A DNA stretch of 43,138 bases from Oscillospiraceae bacterium (GCA_015065695.1 SVPT01000006.1:1-43138), one strand, 5' to 3'; shown: positions 32,024-40,489, counted from the stretch's first letter. The notes: a model not told the origin generated them from the letters alone. Numbers and translations are program-made.

Positions 32024-33796
32024 TTACTCGGTTACGCCCTTGGAAGCGATTTCGGCAACCAGCATATCAATGAACTCGTCAACCTTCATCACGCGGACGT
32101 CAGAGGTGTCTCTTGCACGAACGGAAACGGTGCCGTTTTCGACCTCCTTGTCACCTACAACCAGCATATAGGGAATCTTTGCAACCTGAGCCTCGCGCAC
32201 CTTGAAGCCGGTCTTTTCCTGACGCTTGTCGGAGGAGCAGCGGATACCCTTGGCCTTGAGCTTTGCAATGATTTCGTCGGTGAAATCGTTGTGGCGGTCG
32301 GTGATGGGCAGTACCTTGACCTGCATGGGAGCGAGCCATGCGGGGAACTTGCCGGCATAATGCTCGATGAGTATGCCGATGAAACGCTCAATGGAGCCGA
32401 ATACAACGCGGTGAATCATGATGGGACGGTGCTTCTGTCCGTCTGCGCCGACGTACTCAGCTTCAAAGCGCAGGGGAAGCTGGAAGTCAAGCTGAATGGT
32501 GCCGCACTGCCATGTACGTCCGATGGAGTCCTCCAGATGGAAGTCGATCTTCGGGCCGTAGAATGCGCCGTCACCCTCGTTGATGATGTAGTCAAGGTTC
32601 AGGTCGTCCAGAGCCTTGCGCAGGCTGTCGGTGGCAACCTCCCAATCCTTGATGTCGCCGATGTGATCCTCAGGCATGGTGGAAAGCTCTACATGGTATT
32701 TGAAGCCGAAGAGGCTGTAAACCTCGTCGATAAGGCTGACAACACCCTTGATTTCAGAGGTGATCTGCTCCTCGGTCATGAAGATGTGAGCATCGTCCTG
32801 AGTGAAGCAGCGTACACGCATCAGACCATGCAGTGCGCCCGACTTCTCGTGGCGGTGAACCAGACCCAGTTCGCCGACGCGCAGGGGCAGGTCACGGTAG
32901 GAGCGGGGCTCAGACTTGTAGACCAGCATACCGCCCGGGCAGTTCATGGGCTTGATGGCGAAGTCTGCCTCGTCGATGACGGTGGTGTACATATTCTCCT
33001 TGTAGTGTGCCCAGTGACCGGAGGTCTCCCAGAGCTGACGGTTGAGCATGAGGGGAGTACCAACCTCCACATAACCGTCACGGGTGTGAATCTGACGCCA
33101 GTAGTCAATGAGGGTGTTTTTGAGAATCATGCCGTTTGGCAGGAAGAAGGGGAAGCCGGGGCCTTCCTCGGTCAGCATGAACAGACCCATTTCCTTACCC
33201 ACGCGGCGATGATCGCGCTTCTTTGCCTCTTCAATGCGGCGGAGGTATTCCTCAAGGTCGGCCTTGCTGGTAAAGGCAGTGCCGTAGATGCGGGTGAGCA
33301 TCTTGTTCTTTTCGCTGCCGCGCCAGTATGCACCGGCAAGGGAGGTCAGCTTGAAAGCCTTGACAGCAGAGGTGTAGGTAACGTGAGGACCTGCGCACAG
33401 GTCAACGTATTCGCCCTGCTTGAAGAAGCTGAGCTCCTCGTCCTCGGGCAGGTCTTCGATAAGCTCTACCTTGTAGGGCTCGCCCTTTTCCTGCATCAGA
33501 GCAATGGCCTCCGCGCGGGGCAGAGTGAAGCGCTCCATGCGCAGGTTTTCCTTGACGATGCGCTGCATCTCAGCCTCAAGGGTGGCGAGGTCGTCCTCAG
33601 TAAAGGGTACATCACGGTCAAAGTCGTAGTAGAAACCGTCCTTGATGGAGGGGCCGATTGCCAGCTTGGTCTCGGGGAAAAGACGCTTTACGGCCTGCGC
33701 GAGGATATGGGAAGCAGTGTGACGCAGCGAGTCGCGTCCCAGCTCTTCTGCGAAAGTGGTCTCGATAATGGCTCCGCTGTGGTCGATAACTTTCAT
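32024..33796 (-). CDS. thrS: Threonyl-tRNA synthetase
   Basis: The 590-residue class II enzyme charges tRNA-Thr. It opens MKVIDHSGAIIETTFAEELG, then the catalytic core with motif 1, motif 2 (GLVHRHEKSGALHGLMRVR) and motif 3 (PIMIHRVVFGSIERFIGILI); zinc ligands follow the MNCPGGM motif, and an anticodon domain ends the protein. The editing domain is present with HTASHILAQAVKRLF and HVTYTS-like segments, although the usual TGS start is absent, as in several Firmicutes. ATG 33796 has AAGGAGG 8 bases upstream; the open frame upstream runs back through the T-box and is not coding. Regulated by the T-box leader. Confidence 0.96.
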   Translation of the reverse strand: MKVIDHSGAIIETTFAEELGRDSLRHTASHILAQAVKRLFPETKLAIGPSIKDGFYYDFDRDVPFTEDDLATLEAEMQRIVKENLRMERFTLPRAEAIALMQEKGEPYKVELIEDLPEDEELSFFKQGEYVDLCAGPHVTYTSAVKAFKLTSLAGAYWRGSEKNKMLTRIYGTAFTSKADLEEYLRRIEEAKKRDHRRVGKEMGLFMLTEEGPGFPFFLPNGMILKNTLIDYWRQIHTRDGYVEVGTPLMLNRQLWETSGHWAHYKENMYTTVIDEADFAIKPMNCPGGMLVYKSEPRSYRDLPLRVGELGLVHRHEKSGALHGLMRVRCFTQDDAHIFMTEEQITSEIKGVVSLIDEVYSLFGFKYHVELSTMPEDHIGDIKDWEVATDSLRKALDDLNLDYIINEGDGAFYGPKIDFHLEDSIGRTWQCGTIQLDFQLPLRFEAEYVGADGQKHRPIMIHRVVFGSIERFIGILIEHYAGKFPAWLAPMQVKVLPITDRHNDFTDEIIAKLKAKGIRCSSDKRQEKTGFKVREAQVAKIPYMLVVGDKEVENGTVSVRARDTSDVRVMKVDEFIDMLVAEIASKGVTE

Positions 33797-33869
33797 TGTT
33801 GTGTCCTCCTTGTGTTTATCTGTAGCATTTGCAATAAGTGACAGTGTTGCGGCAAGCAGAAATCCGCAT

Positions 33870-34144
33870 AATAAGAAAAGCACCCATGAACGCGCCAATA
33901 GGGCACATTCAAGGGTGCGGCTTTCGCTGAAGAAAACGCACGGTTCCACCTTGGTTTTTCGCTCTGACCCGCCATTATGAGGGGTCGTATCCTTAACGCG
34001 GACAGACGGTGATGCTCATCGCACACAGCTCGGGAGTGGTTTTCGCCGGTGCGGTCATACAGGGGCTTTCAGCCTTGACCCCCGCTCTCTTGATGAACGT
34101 ATGCCGGTTACTCTTTCCGTCACAGCTTTTATTCATACTGCTTT
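33870..34144 (-). promoter_or_regulatory. T-box leader controlling thrS
   Basis: On the minus strand, downstream of the promoter, the leader begins with a Stem I region (GACGGAAAGAGTA near 34100; specifier-side strand CACCGTC near 34005-34011). A codon ACC (Thr) at 34008-34010 is the best specifier candidate. The conserved T-box core AAGGTGGAACCGTGCG lies at about 33935-33953 and would pair with the acceptor end of uncharged tRNA. A terminator follows: GCACCC..TGAATG (33906-33918) with CGTTCATGGGTGC (33880-33892), then TTTTCTTATT. Uncharged tRNA-Thr would switch the T-box to the antiterminator, so thrS is made when threonine is scarce. Confidence 0.88.
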
Positions 34145-34150
34145 GAGGGG

Positions 34151-34179
34151 ATTATACAACAGAGGTGCTGATTTGTCAA
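34151..34179 (-). promoter_or_regulatory. Promoter of the T-box/thrS transcript
   Basis: TTGACA (34174-34179), 17 bases, TATAAT (34151-34156): a perfect consensus on the minus strand, just ahead of the leader. Confidence 0.85.
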
Positions 34180-34234
34180 GAGCCGTTTTGGGGTGCGTAT
34201 CATGCGGCACAGCACCCGCGCAAATCAAAATGCA

Positions 34235-34263
34235 TTGACGAGCCGCCGAAAAGAATGTATAAT
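34235..34263 (+). promoter_or_regulatory. Promoter of the methyltetrahydrofolate methyltransferase gene
   Basis: TTGACG (34235-34240), 17 bases, TATAAT (34258-34263). The ATG at 34302 is 38 bases downstream. Confidence 0.75.
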
Positions 34264-34301
34264 ACTAAAAACCAAATCAAAACCAAAGGGGAAATATAAC
34301 A

Positions 34302-35093
34302 ATGATTATCATAGGCGAAAAGCTCAACAGCTCGATAAAATCGGTGCGTGCCGCTGTGGAAAGCCGCGACGCAGCATTCGTGCAGGACCTTGCACGCCGC
34401 CAGACCGAGGCGGGCGCTGCATGGCTGGACATCAATGCCGCCACACTGCCCGATGAGGTGGACAGCCTTGTGTGGATGGGTGAAACCTGCCGCGCTGTCT
34501 GCGACACCCCCCTGTGCATCGACTCTCCCGACCCCGCCGCCGTAGGCGCGGCACTGGAGCGTCTGGGTGGCGGCTGCATGATCAACTCCATCACCCTTGA
34601 GGAAAACCGCTACAACGCTATGATAGCACTGGCAAAGCAGTACGACTGTCCGCTGGTCGCCCTCTGCATGGACGATAACGGTATGCCGGAAACTCCCGAG
34701 GACCGTATCCGCATCGCCAAGGCACTGAGCGACAGACTTATCGCCGACGGTATCGACCCGCAGAAGGTGTTCATCGACCCCATGCTCTCTCCTGTAGGCG
34801 TGGTGGAAACTGCCGGTCAGGACGCCCTTGCGGTCATTCGCTGCCTTTCCGATGAGCTGCCCACCCACATCACCTGCGGGCTTTCCAATATATCCTACGG
34901 TCTTCCCGCACGTCCCAACATCAACCGCGCTTTCGCCGTTGCCGCAATGACCTGCGGACTGGATTCCGCCATAGTCAACCCGCTGGACACACAGCTTATG
35001 CGTCTGGTGTACGCCGCCGATGCTGTGCTGGGCAATGACGAATACTGCGAGAACTACATAGATGCCTATCGTGATGGCTTCTTTGACGATTAA
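34302..35093 (+). CDS. Methyltetrahydrofolate:corrinoid methyltransferase / pterin-binding module
   Basis: The 263-residue product is a single dihydropteroate-synthase-type barrel. IIIGEKLNSSIKSVRAAVES is the N-terminal folate-binding strand; LDINAATLPDE, LCIDSPDP and GLSNISYGLPARPNINRAF are the pterin-binding loops typical of AcsE/MtgA and of the MetH pterin domain rather than of DHPS. It moves the methyl group from methyltetrahydrofolate to a corrinoid protein. With the homocysteine module at 20735 it may form a split methionine synthase; alternatively it serves a Wood-Ljungdahl-type route, but no other such gene is here. GGGGAAA lies upstream. The next gene starts 133 bases later. Confidence 0.92.
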   Translation: MIIIGEKLNSSIKSVRAAVESRDAAFVQDLARRQTEAGAAWLDINAATLPDEVDSLVWMGETCRAVCDTPLCIDSPDPAAVGAALERLGGGCMINSITLEENRYNAMIALAKQYDCPLVALCMDDNGMPETPEDRIRIAKALSDRLIADGIDPQKVFIDPMLSPVGVVETAGQDALAVIRCLSDELPTHITCGLSNISYGLPARPNINRAFAVAAMTCGLDSAIVNPLDTQLMRLVYAADAVLGNDEYCENYIDAYRDGFFDD

Positions 35094-35226
35094 ACAAAGG
35101 CTGCTTGCATAAATTGCCTGCAAATATATGAAATAATCCTTCCTTTTCGCGGAATACTACAGAATAGAGCACAGTGAATAATTATGAAGCTGTGCAAAAA
35201 TACGGAAATTGCGAAAAGGAAAATAA

Positions 35227-35592
35227 ATGAAAATAAAGAAAAATACCGCCAAAACAATATTGGGCGGGCTGAGCGCGGGCTTTGTCAACGGTCTGCTTGG
35301 CTCAGGCGGGGGAATGCTGGCTGTGCCCGCACTGGAGCGTGCGGGATTGCCCCCGCGCAGTGCCCATTCCAGCTCGCTCGCTGTGATACTGCCCCTCTCC
35401 GCAGTCAGCGTATTCATGTACCTTAACTCGGGCAAGGTGACTCTTGCCGATGCACTGCCCTATATGCCGGGAGGGATAATAGGTGCGCTGGCGGGTGCGT
35501 GGCTTATGCGCCGCATCTCACCAAAGCTGCTGCGGAAGATATTTGGCGGCTTTGCTTTGTGGGCAGGGCTTCGCCTGCTGATGCGCTCATGA
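35227..35592 (+). CDS. Half-size TauE/SafE-family permease, N-terminal-like half
   Basis: The 121-residue product has about four membrane helices. TILGGLSAGFVNGLLGSGGG is the conserved glycine-rich motif of the TauE/SafE (sulfite/anion exporter, DUF81) family, followed by VPALERAGLPPRSAHSSSLA, the conserved loop and helix. The full-size family has this unit twice in one chain. The second unit is encoded by the next gene, whose ATG overlaps this gene's TGA (ATGA at 35589). AAGGA lies 6 bases upstream of ATG 35227. The two halves probably act as a pair; the substrate is not readable. Confidence 0.88.
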   Translation: MKIKKNTAKTILGGLSAGFVNGLLGSGGGMLAVPALERAGLPPRSAHSSSLAVILPLSAVSVFMYLNSGKVTLADALPYMPGGIIGALAGAWLMRRISPKLLRKIFGGFALWAGLRLLMRS

Positions 35593-35978
35593 GCGGCTGG
35601 CTGATAGCCTCCCTCGCGGGACTGCTTTCCGGCATGGCAGGCGCGATGGGCTTGGGCGGCGGCAGTGTGCTGCTGCTTTACCTCACCCTTTGGGCAGGTG
35701 TCCCTCAGCTTCAGGCTCAGGGCATAAACCTGCTGTTCTTTATCCCCAACGCCATCGTTGCGCTGCTTATTCATTCCCGCTCCGGTCTGGTGCAGTGGCG
35801 CACTGCACTGACCTGCGCCGCAGGAGGACTGATTGGTGCGGCAGGCGGCTTTCTCCTTGCCGAGAAAATCAGCGGCGGCGGTCTGGGGAAGGTGTTCGGA
35901 ATATTCCTGCTGGTGCTGGGAGTGCGTGAGCTGTTCTCCCGCAAGGCAGGCGATGAAAGAAGTGTAAAAGTGCGATGA
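35589..35978 (+). CDS. Half-size TauE/SafE-family permease, C-terminal-like half
   Basis: The 129-residue product repeats the same motif as its neighbour (LIASLAGLLSGMAGAMGLGG, then GVPQLQAQGINLLFFIPNAI) and again has about four helices. Start ATG 35589 overlaps the previous stop, giving translational coupling and 1:1 production. Each half looks complete, so this is more likely a stable two-protein arrangement than a broken single gene. Its stop (TGA 35976-35978) overlaps an in-frame ATG of the nadE region, but nadE more likely begins at 36029. Confidence 0.87.
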   Translation: MSGWLIASLAGLLSGMAGAMGLGGGSVLLLYLTLWAGVPQLQAQGINLLFFIPNAIVALLIHSRSGLVQWRTALTCAAGGLIGAAGGFLLAEKISGGGLGKVFGIFLLVLGVRELFSRKAGDERSVKVR

Positions 35979-36028
35979 AAAACAAAGGCTTCCTGCGTAA
36001 GTTATTCAGAGGAAAAGGAGAAGAGAAA

Positions 36029-36784
36029 ATGAGCTTTGACAGACGTGAAGTAACTCAGGCGCTTATTCAGTGGATACGCGACTGGTTTGAGGAAAATGGA
36101 AAGGGCTGCAACGCGGTGCTTGGCATTTCCGGCGGCAAGGATTCAACCGTTGCCGCCGCCGCCTGTGCCGCCGCGCTGGGTCCCGACAGAGTCATAGGCG
36201 TGTCCATGCCCAACGGCATACAGCCCGACCGTGATGATGCGGTTGCCGCCGCCGAGGCCATCGGCATAAAGCTGCTGACCGTCAACATTCAGGACGCGTT
36301 TATCGGCATGGAGAAAGCCATTGCAGAGGGCTGCGGAGAGCTTTCCGAGCAGGCACGCATCAATCTGCCTCCCCGTCTGCGCATGTCCTGCGTCTACGCA
36401 GTGTCCCAGTGCAACAACGGACGTGTTGTCAATACCTGCAACCTTTCGGAGGACTGGGTAGGCTACTCCACCCGCTACGGTGACAGCGTGGGCGATTTTT
36501 CTCCCCTTTCTCAGCTTACAGTGCAGGAGGTCATCGAGGTAGGTCTGGAGCTGGGCGTGCCTGAATACCTCGTGCGCAAGCTGCCCAGTGACGGTCTGTG
36601 CGGACAGAGCGACGAAGACAAGCTGGGCTTCACCTACGCAGTGCTCGACCGCTACATACGCACAGGTGTATGTGAGGACGAAGCAACAAAGCAGCGTATT
36701 GACCGCCTCCATCGCATAAATCTCTTCAAGCTGCAGCTCATGCCCTCTTTCAACCCGGGTATAAAGGTCGCTATTAAAGAGTAA
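36029..36784 (+). CDS. nadE: NAD+ synthase, ammonia-dependent type
   Basis: The 251-residue product is the ATP-pyrophosphatase enzyme that makes NAD+ from nicotinate adenine dinucleotide. LGISGGKDSTVAAAA (SGGKDS at 34-39) is the PP-loop; CNLSEDWVGYSTRYGDSVGD and KLPSDGLCGQSDEDKLGFTY give the substrate loops. There is no glutaminase domain, so free ammonia is the likely nitrogen source. ATG 36029 has GGAG 8 bases upstream; an earlier ATG at 35975 overlaps the TauE stop but has a poor ribosome site and would add 18 mostly basic residues. The gene is the last of this run and ends at a strong terminator. Confidence 0.93.
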   Translation: MSFDRREVTQALIQWIRDWFEENGKGCNAVLGISGGKDSTVAAAACAAALGPDRVIGVSMPNGIQPDRDDAVAAAEAIGIKLLTVNIQDAFIGMEKAIAEGCGELSEQARINLPPRLRMSCVYAVSQCNNGRVVNTCNLSEDWVGYSTRYGDSVGDFSPLSQLTVQEVIEVGLELGVPEYLVRKLPSDGLCGQSDEDKLGFTYAVLDRYIRTGVCEDEATKQRIDRLHRINLFKLQLMPSFNPGIKVAIKE

Positions 36785-36800
36785 AAAATCATGAAGATAC

Positions 36801-36840
36801 AAAAACCGGTATGCCGCCTTGTGCAGCATACCGGTTTTTT
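36801..36840. terminator. Terminator after nadE, probably bidirectional
   Basis: AAAAACCGGTATGC (36801-36814) pairs with GCATACCGGTTTTT (36826-36839), followed by T's. The A-run on the other side makes it usable from the minus-strand gene at 36889. Confidence 0.88.
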
Positions 36841-36888
36841 TATGCTATTTTTTTCATGCTATATTATTGGGGAAAGCACAATGCAGTT

Positions 36889-38403
36889 TTAGCCCTCTTT
36901 GGCTGCTTCTGCCTTGGCTAATTCCTCCAGCTCCCAGTCCTCAAGCACAGGGGTGGTGTCGATGTTGGCACTGGAGTAGTTATCCCAGATTTCTGCTGCT
37001 GTGCTGCCTTCACGTACGTTCATTGGATTGTCGTAGGTAAAGCCCCACTTGGTGTAGTCAATGGGTCTCCAGGGACGCTCTTCGCCGTTCCATGAACATT
37101 CCATTGCGTAATCGTTATGGCCGATATATGTATTTAATTCTACATCCTCGGGGAGATTAGCCAGAATCTCGGCTCGTTGGTCATGGGCTGCCCAATTTTT
37201 TCCCAGCCATACACGCTTAAGGTAGGGGAGGTCATAGAGGGGGGAGAAGTCGGTGATCCAGTTGTCAGCAATGTTGATTTCCTTAAGCTTTGTCCACGAT
37301 GCCACAGCAGACATATCACGAATGCCGTTTTCGCAGATTTCAACATACTCAAGGTTTACCAGAGAGCTGAGCTGGGACATATTGTAGATGCCGCAGTCGT
37401 CCAGAATAATGGCACGCAGCTTGGTCAGGCAGGCAAGATGGGAGAGGTCGGCAGGTTGCTGGTTATGACCGATGTCAAGGGAGATGATGTCAGTGAGATA
37501 CTTGAGCTGCTTCCATTCATCGGGTTCGGGGTGTCTGATGCCCGCATTATTTGCGGAGGAAAAGTTGGTAACGTCGGTGCGAATCTTCCACAGACCTATG
37601 GTCAATTCCCAAACAAACTTGACGTCGGGATAAGTGGCGATAAGCTCCTCCATTTTGCTGTTTTTAAGACCTGAACGGCACAGCTCAACCTTGCGCAGGT
37701 CGGGGAGGAATGCAAGCTCCTGCTTGAACTTCTCGAAATCGGTGATCTTGAAATCGTTGAAGTCCAGCTTCTTGGTGTCGCAGGGATAAAGCTTGCCGCA
37801 AACCTCGGTCTGCCAGTTGAAGGTGCAGTCAGGCAGCAGATGGAAAAGCTCAATCAGTTCAGTGCTGGGGGAGAGAGCGGCGCTTTCCGCGTGGGTGAGC
37901 GCGGGCAGATGAGTCAGCAGCTTCCAGTCAGCGGGGTCGATGGTGCCAAGGTCAACAGTGGTAGTGTCCACATGGAACTTTTCGCCGCCGATGGGAACTT
38001 CCCACTCAATCTTGCAGTCAGGCAGAGCGGTCTGAAGCTGCTCGTGCTGCTCGATGCTCAGGTCGTTTCCGCAGAGGTTGAGGTATGTAAGACCGTCGCA
38101 CTGCTCAAGTTCATCAAAGCTGCTCAGCCCCATACCCTTGAGGCTGAGAGAGGTCAGCGCATCGCACTTTTCTATGCCGGAAATGCCGGCGAGTCCGCTG
38201 TCGCTCAGGTCAAGCTCGGTGGTACTGTTCTTGACGAACATGGTCTTTGCGCCGTTTTCGTTGATGCCGATTTCCTTGTGGGTCAAGGTGAACCAGAGAG
38301 AGGCAGCAGAAGCGGCAAGAAGCACAAGAATCAGGACGGTTGCAACCGTCTTGAGCTTGTTGCGGGGGCGGGGAGAAGCGGCTGCTTGGTTGTTGTTGTT
38401 CAT
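36889..38403 (-). CDS. Signal-anchored leucine-rich-repeat protein with a repeated PD-W-G-D module
   Basis: The 504-residue product has a basic N-terminus, one membrane helix (about 18-40) and an outside domain. Leucine-rich repeats are at about 62-118 (TELDLSDSGLAGISGIEKCD, then LTYLNLCGNDLS) and about 300-410 (SLDIGHNQQ, then LRAIILDDCGIYN and INIADNWITDFSPL). Between them a different unit recurs three times, about 128-151, 191-214 and 259-281: P-D-C/V, then W 4-5 residues later, then V/I, G and D-T. The protein ends in an acidic tail. No enzyme motif is seen; such proteins usually bind surface partners. ATG 38403 follows GGAGGG by 11 bases. Transcript divergent from 38542. Confidence 0.82.
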   Translation of the reverse strand: MNNNNQAAASPRPRNKLKTVATVLILVLLAASAASLWFTLTHKEIGINENGAKTMFVKNSTTELDLSDSGLAGISGIEKCDALTSLSLKGMGLSSFDELEQCDGLTYLNLCGNDLSIEQHEQLQTALPDCKIEWEVPIGGEKFHVDTTTVDLGTIDPADWKLLTHLPALTHAESAALSPSTELIELFHLLPDCTFNWQTEVCGKLYPCDTKKLDFNDFKITDFEKFKQELAFLPDLRKVELCRSGLKNSKMEELIATYPDVKFVWELTIGLWKIRTDVTNFSSANNAGIRHPEPDEWKQLKYLTDIISLDIGHNQQPADLSHLACLTKLRAIILDDCGIYNMSQLSSLVNLEYVEICENGIRDMSAVASWTKLKEINIADNWITDFSPLYDLPYLKRVWLGKNWAAHDQRAEILANLPEDVELNTYIGHNDYAMECSWNGEERPWRPIDYTKWGFTYDNPMNVREGSTAAEIWDNYSSANIDTTPVLEDWELEELAKAEAAKEG

Positions 38404-38436
38404 AGCTGTGTATTCCCTCCGAAATGATATGTGTTG

Positions 38437-38465
38437 TTGAAAGCACGGTAAAAGTGTGCTATAGT
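38437..38465 (+). promoter_or_regulatory. Promoter of the small membrane/coiled-coil gene
   Basis: TTGAAA (38437-38442), 17 bases, TATAGT (38460-38465), 77 bases ahead of the GTG at 38542. It lies in the divergent region shared with the LRR gene. Confidence 0.6.
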
Positions 38466-38541
38466 GAAAGTATAAACCGGCAATCAACAAAAATAAAGTG
38501 AAAAATCCAAAATAATGCTGAATTTTGGGAGGTTATGCGTT

Positions 38542-39000
38542 GTGCGTACAATTATTGCTGCAATAATCAAGTTCCTGTCGTGGGCTCTGTTCATCATCGT
38601 TGCCCTGCTGTATATGGATAATTTCGATGTAAAGAGCAAAGCACTGGTGCTGCTCGGGGGCATCGTAATCATTGACATCATTGTCGGTGCGGCAAAGCAT
38701 ATTGCCCATTTCAGTGCAAAGCAGAGAAAACGCCGCATCGAAAAGAAGCTGAAGGAGCAGTCCGAGGCACTGAAGCACGCCGCTGCGGAAAAGGCATCTG
38801 CCGCTGCCGAGGCGGTGAAGAATACCGGTGCCGCTGTGCGTGACGGTGCGGCAGGCGCTGCAAGCCGCCTGTGGGACGGTGTGCAGCATATCGGCACATC
38901 AATCAGAAACAGCCTTGCCGCTGTGGACGAAGCCGATAGCGAAGCCATTCCCATGCTGGGCGACGGAAGCCGCAGACGGAACACAAACGAACAGGAGTAA
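38542..39000 (+). CDS. Small membrane protein with a coiled-coil tail, unknown function
   Basis: The 152-residue product begins with two hydrophobic segments (about 2-24, IIAAIIKFLSWALFIIVALL, and about 35-52), then a charged, Ala/Lys/Glu-rich helix (about 60-125: RIEKKLKEQSEALKHAAAEK, then SAAAEAVKNTGAAVRDGAAG). The C-terminus is polar (DEADSEAIPMLGDGSRRRN). It resembles stress or structural membrane proteins in layout only; no family is recognised. GTG 38542 is chosen because GGGAGG lies 9 bases upstream; an in-frame ATG at 38515 has no such site. It converges with pyk, the stops 9 bases apart, with no terminator between. Confidence 0.65.
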   Translation: MRTIIAAIIKFLSWALFIIVALLYMDNFDVKSKALVLLGGIVIIDIIVGAAKHIAHFSAKQRKRRIEKKLKEQSEALKHAAAEKASAAAEAVKNTGAAVRDGAAGAASRLWDGVQHIGTSIRNSLAAVDEADSEAIPMLGDGSRRRNTNEQE

Positions 39001-39009
39001 TCCCGTAAA

Positions 39010-40422
39010 TTACAGCTCCTGCACCTTGAGCAGGTTGGTGGTGCCCGTCTCGCCAAGGGGAACGCCTGCGGTGATGACTATGCGGTCGCCCTCGCCGGCA
39101 AGACCGCTTGTTCTGGCAAGCTCTACAGCCTCGGCAAGAAGTTGGTCGGTGTTGTATTTCTCGTCAATAAGACGGGGTTGTACACCAAAGAGCAGGTTAA
39201 GCTGACGCCATACCTTCTCGTTGGGTGTGCCAGCGATGACAGGGCAGATGGGGCGGTAGCGGCTGACCATGCGCGCAGTGAAGCCGCTTTCGGTGACGGT
39301 GACGATGGTCGCCGCCTCCAGCTCATGGGCGGTCATTACCGTTGCGTGGGAGATGGCGGTGGTGATTTCGCCGCAGATTTCGATAGGCAGGTTGTGGAAA
39401 CGCTTGCCGTAGTCAATGTCCGACTCGGTGCGCAGTGCAATGCGCGACATCATTTTCACCGATTCCACAGGGTGCTTGCCCGCGGCGGTCTCGCCCGAAA
39501 GCATGATGGCGGAGGTGCCGTCATATATGGCGTTGGCAACGTCGTTTACCTCAGCGCGGGTGGGCAGGGTGTTGTGTATCATGCTTTCCAGCATCTGCGT
39601 CGCGGTGATAACCTGCTTGCCCTGACTGACCGTGCGCTTGATAAGCTCCTTCTGAATGACCGGAAGCTCCTCAATGGCAACCTCTACACCCATATCGCCT
39701 CTTGCAATCATGATGCCGTCGGCTGCCTCGATGATTTCGTCCATCCTGGCAACGCCCTCGGCATTTTCTATTTTTGCGATAACACGCACATCGGTCCAGC
39801 CGATGCGCTCCAGCTCAGCACGGAGGACGTGAATGTCGTCAGCGTTGCGGACAAAGGAAGCGGCAATGTAATCGAAATCCTGCTCCTTGCCGAAGGCGAG
39901 GTCGGATTTATCCTTTTCGCTCAGGTAGGGCATGGAGAAATGTACCTCTGGGCAGTTGATGCCCTTGCTGGAGGTAACGGTGCCTCCGTTGACAACGGTG
40001 CAGATTATGTCAGTGTCCGCGACACTCTCAACACGAAGCTCTACCAGACCATCGTCAATAAGTACACGGCAGCCGGGGCGAATATCGCCGGGCAGTCCTG
40101 CGTATGTAACCGAGCAGCCCTTTTCGCTGCCTTCAGCGGTGCGGGTGGTCAGGGTGAACTGCTGTCCTTCGGACAGTGTGACAGGGTGAGGAAAAAGACC
40201 GGTGCGGATTTCCGGGCCCTTGGTGTCGAGCAGAGCGGCGATGGGCAGCTTCAGCTTCTCGCGCAGACCGCGCACCTGCTGCATACGCTGGGCGTGGGTG
40301 GCGTGGTCGCTGTGGCTCATGTTAAAGCGCAGTATGTTGACACCGGCGGAAATAATCTCTTCCAGTACGCCGGGCTGGTCGGTTGCCGGACCGAGCGTTG
40401 CAATAATCTTGGTTTTTCTCAT
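39010..40422 (-). CDS. pyk: Pyruvate kinase
   Basis: The 470-residue enzyme makes pyruvate and ATP from phosphoenolpyruvate and ADP. Substrate-site motifs are intact: RKTKIIATLGPATD, ILRFNMSHSDH, LDTKGPEIRTG, VIAKIENAEGVARMDEIIEA with the catalytic Lys, and GIMIARGDMGVE. It ends soon after the allosteric C-domain, so it is the short form without the extra PEP-utiliser domain seen in many Firmicutes. ATG 40422 is used; AAGGAG is 12 bases upstream, slightly far, and an in-frame TTG at 40431 is too close to it (3 bases). A consensus-like promoter and an inverted repeat lie upstream. Confidence 0.96.
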   Translation of the reverse strand: MRKTKIIATLGPATDQPGVLEEIISAGVNILRFNMSHSDHATHAQRMQQVRGLREKLKLPIAALLDTKGPEIRTGLFPHPVTLSEGQQFTLTTRTAEGSEKGCSVTYAGLPGDIRPGCRVLIDDGLVELRVESVADTDIICTVVNGGTVTSSKGINCPEVHFSMPYLSEKDKSDLAFGKEQDFDYIAASFVRNADDIHVLRAELERIGWTDVRVIAKIENAEGVARMDEIIEAADGIMIARGDMGVEVAIEELPVIQKELIKRTVSQGKQVITATQMLESMIHNTLPTRAEVNDVANAIYDGTSAIMLSGETAAGKHPVESVKMMSRIALRTESDIDYGKRFHNLPIEICGEITTAISHATVMTAHELEAATIVTVTESGFTARMVSRYRPICPVIAGTPNEKVWRQLNLLFGVQPRLIDEKYNTDQLLAEAVELARTSGLAGEGDRIVITAGVPLGETGTTNLLKVQEL

Positions 40423-40489
40423 ATAGGGCAATAACTCCTTTGGGATAATGCGGAAAAATACAATGCCGCGAAGGCATTATTTTTACCTT

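Noticed and set aside
35975..36028. Earlier start of nadE overlapping the TauE stop
   Set aside because: ATG 35975 overlaps the stop as ATGA but lacks a clear ribosome site, whereas ATG 36029 has GGAG at 8 bases and starts at the family's usual point.
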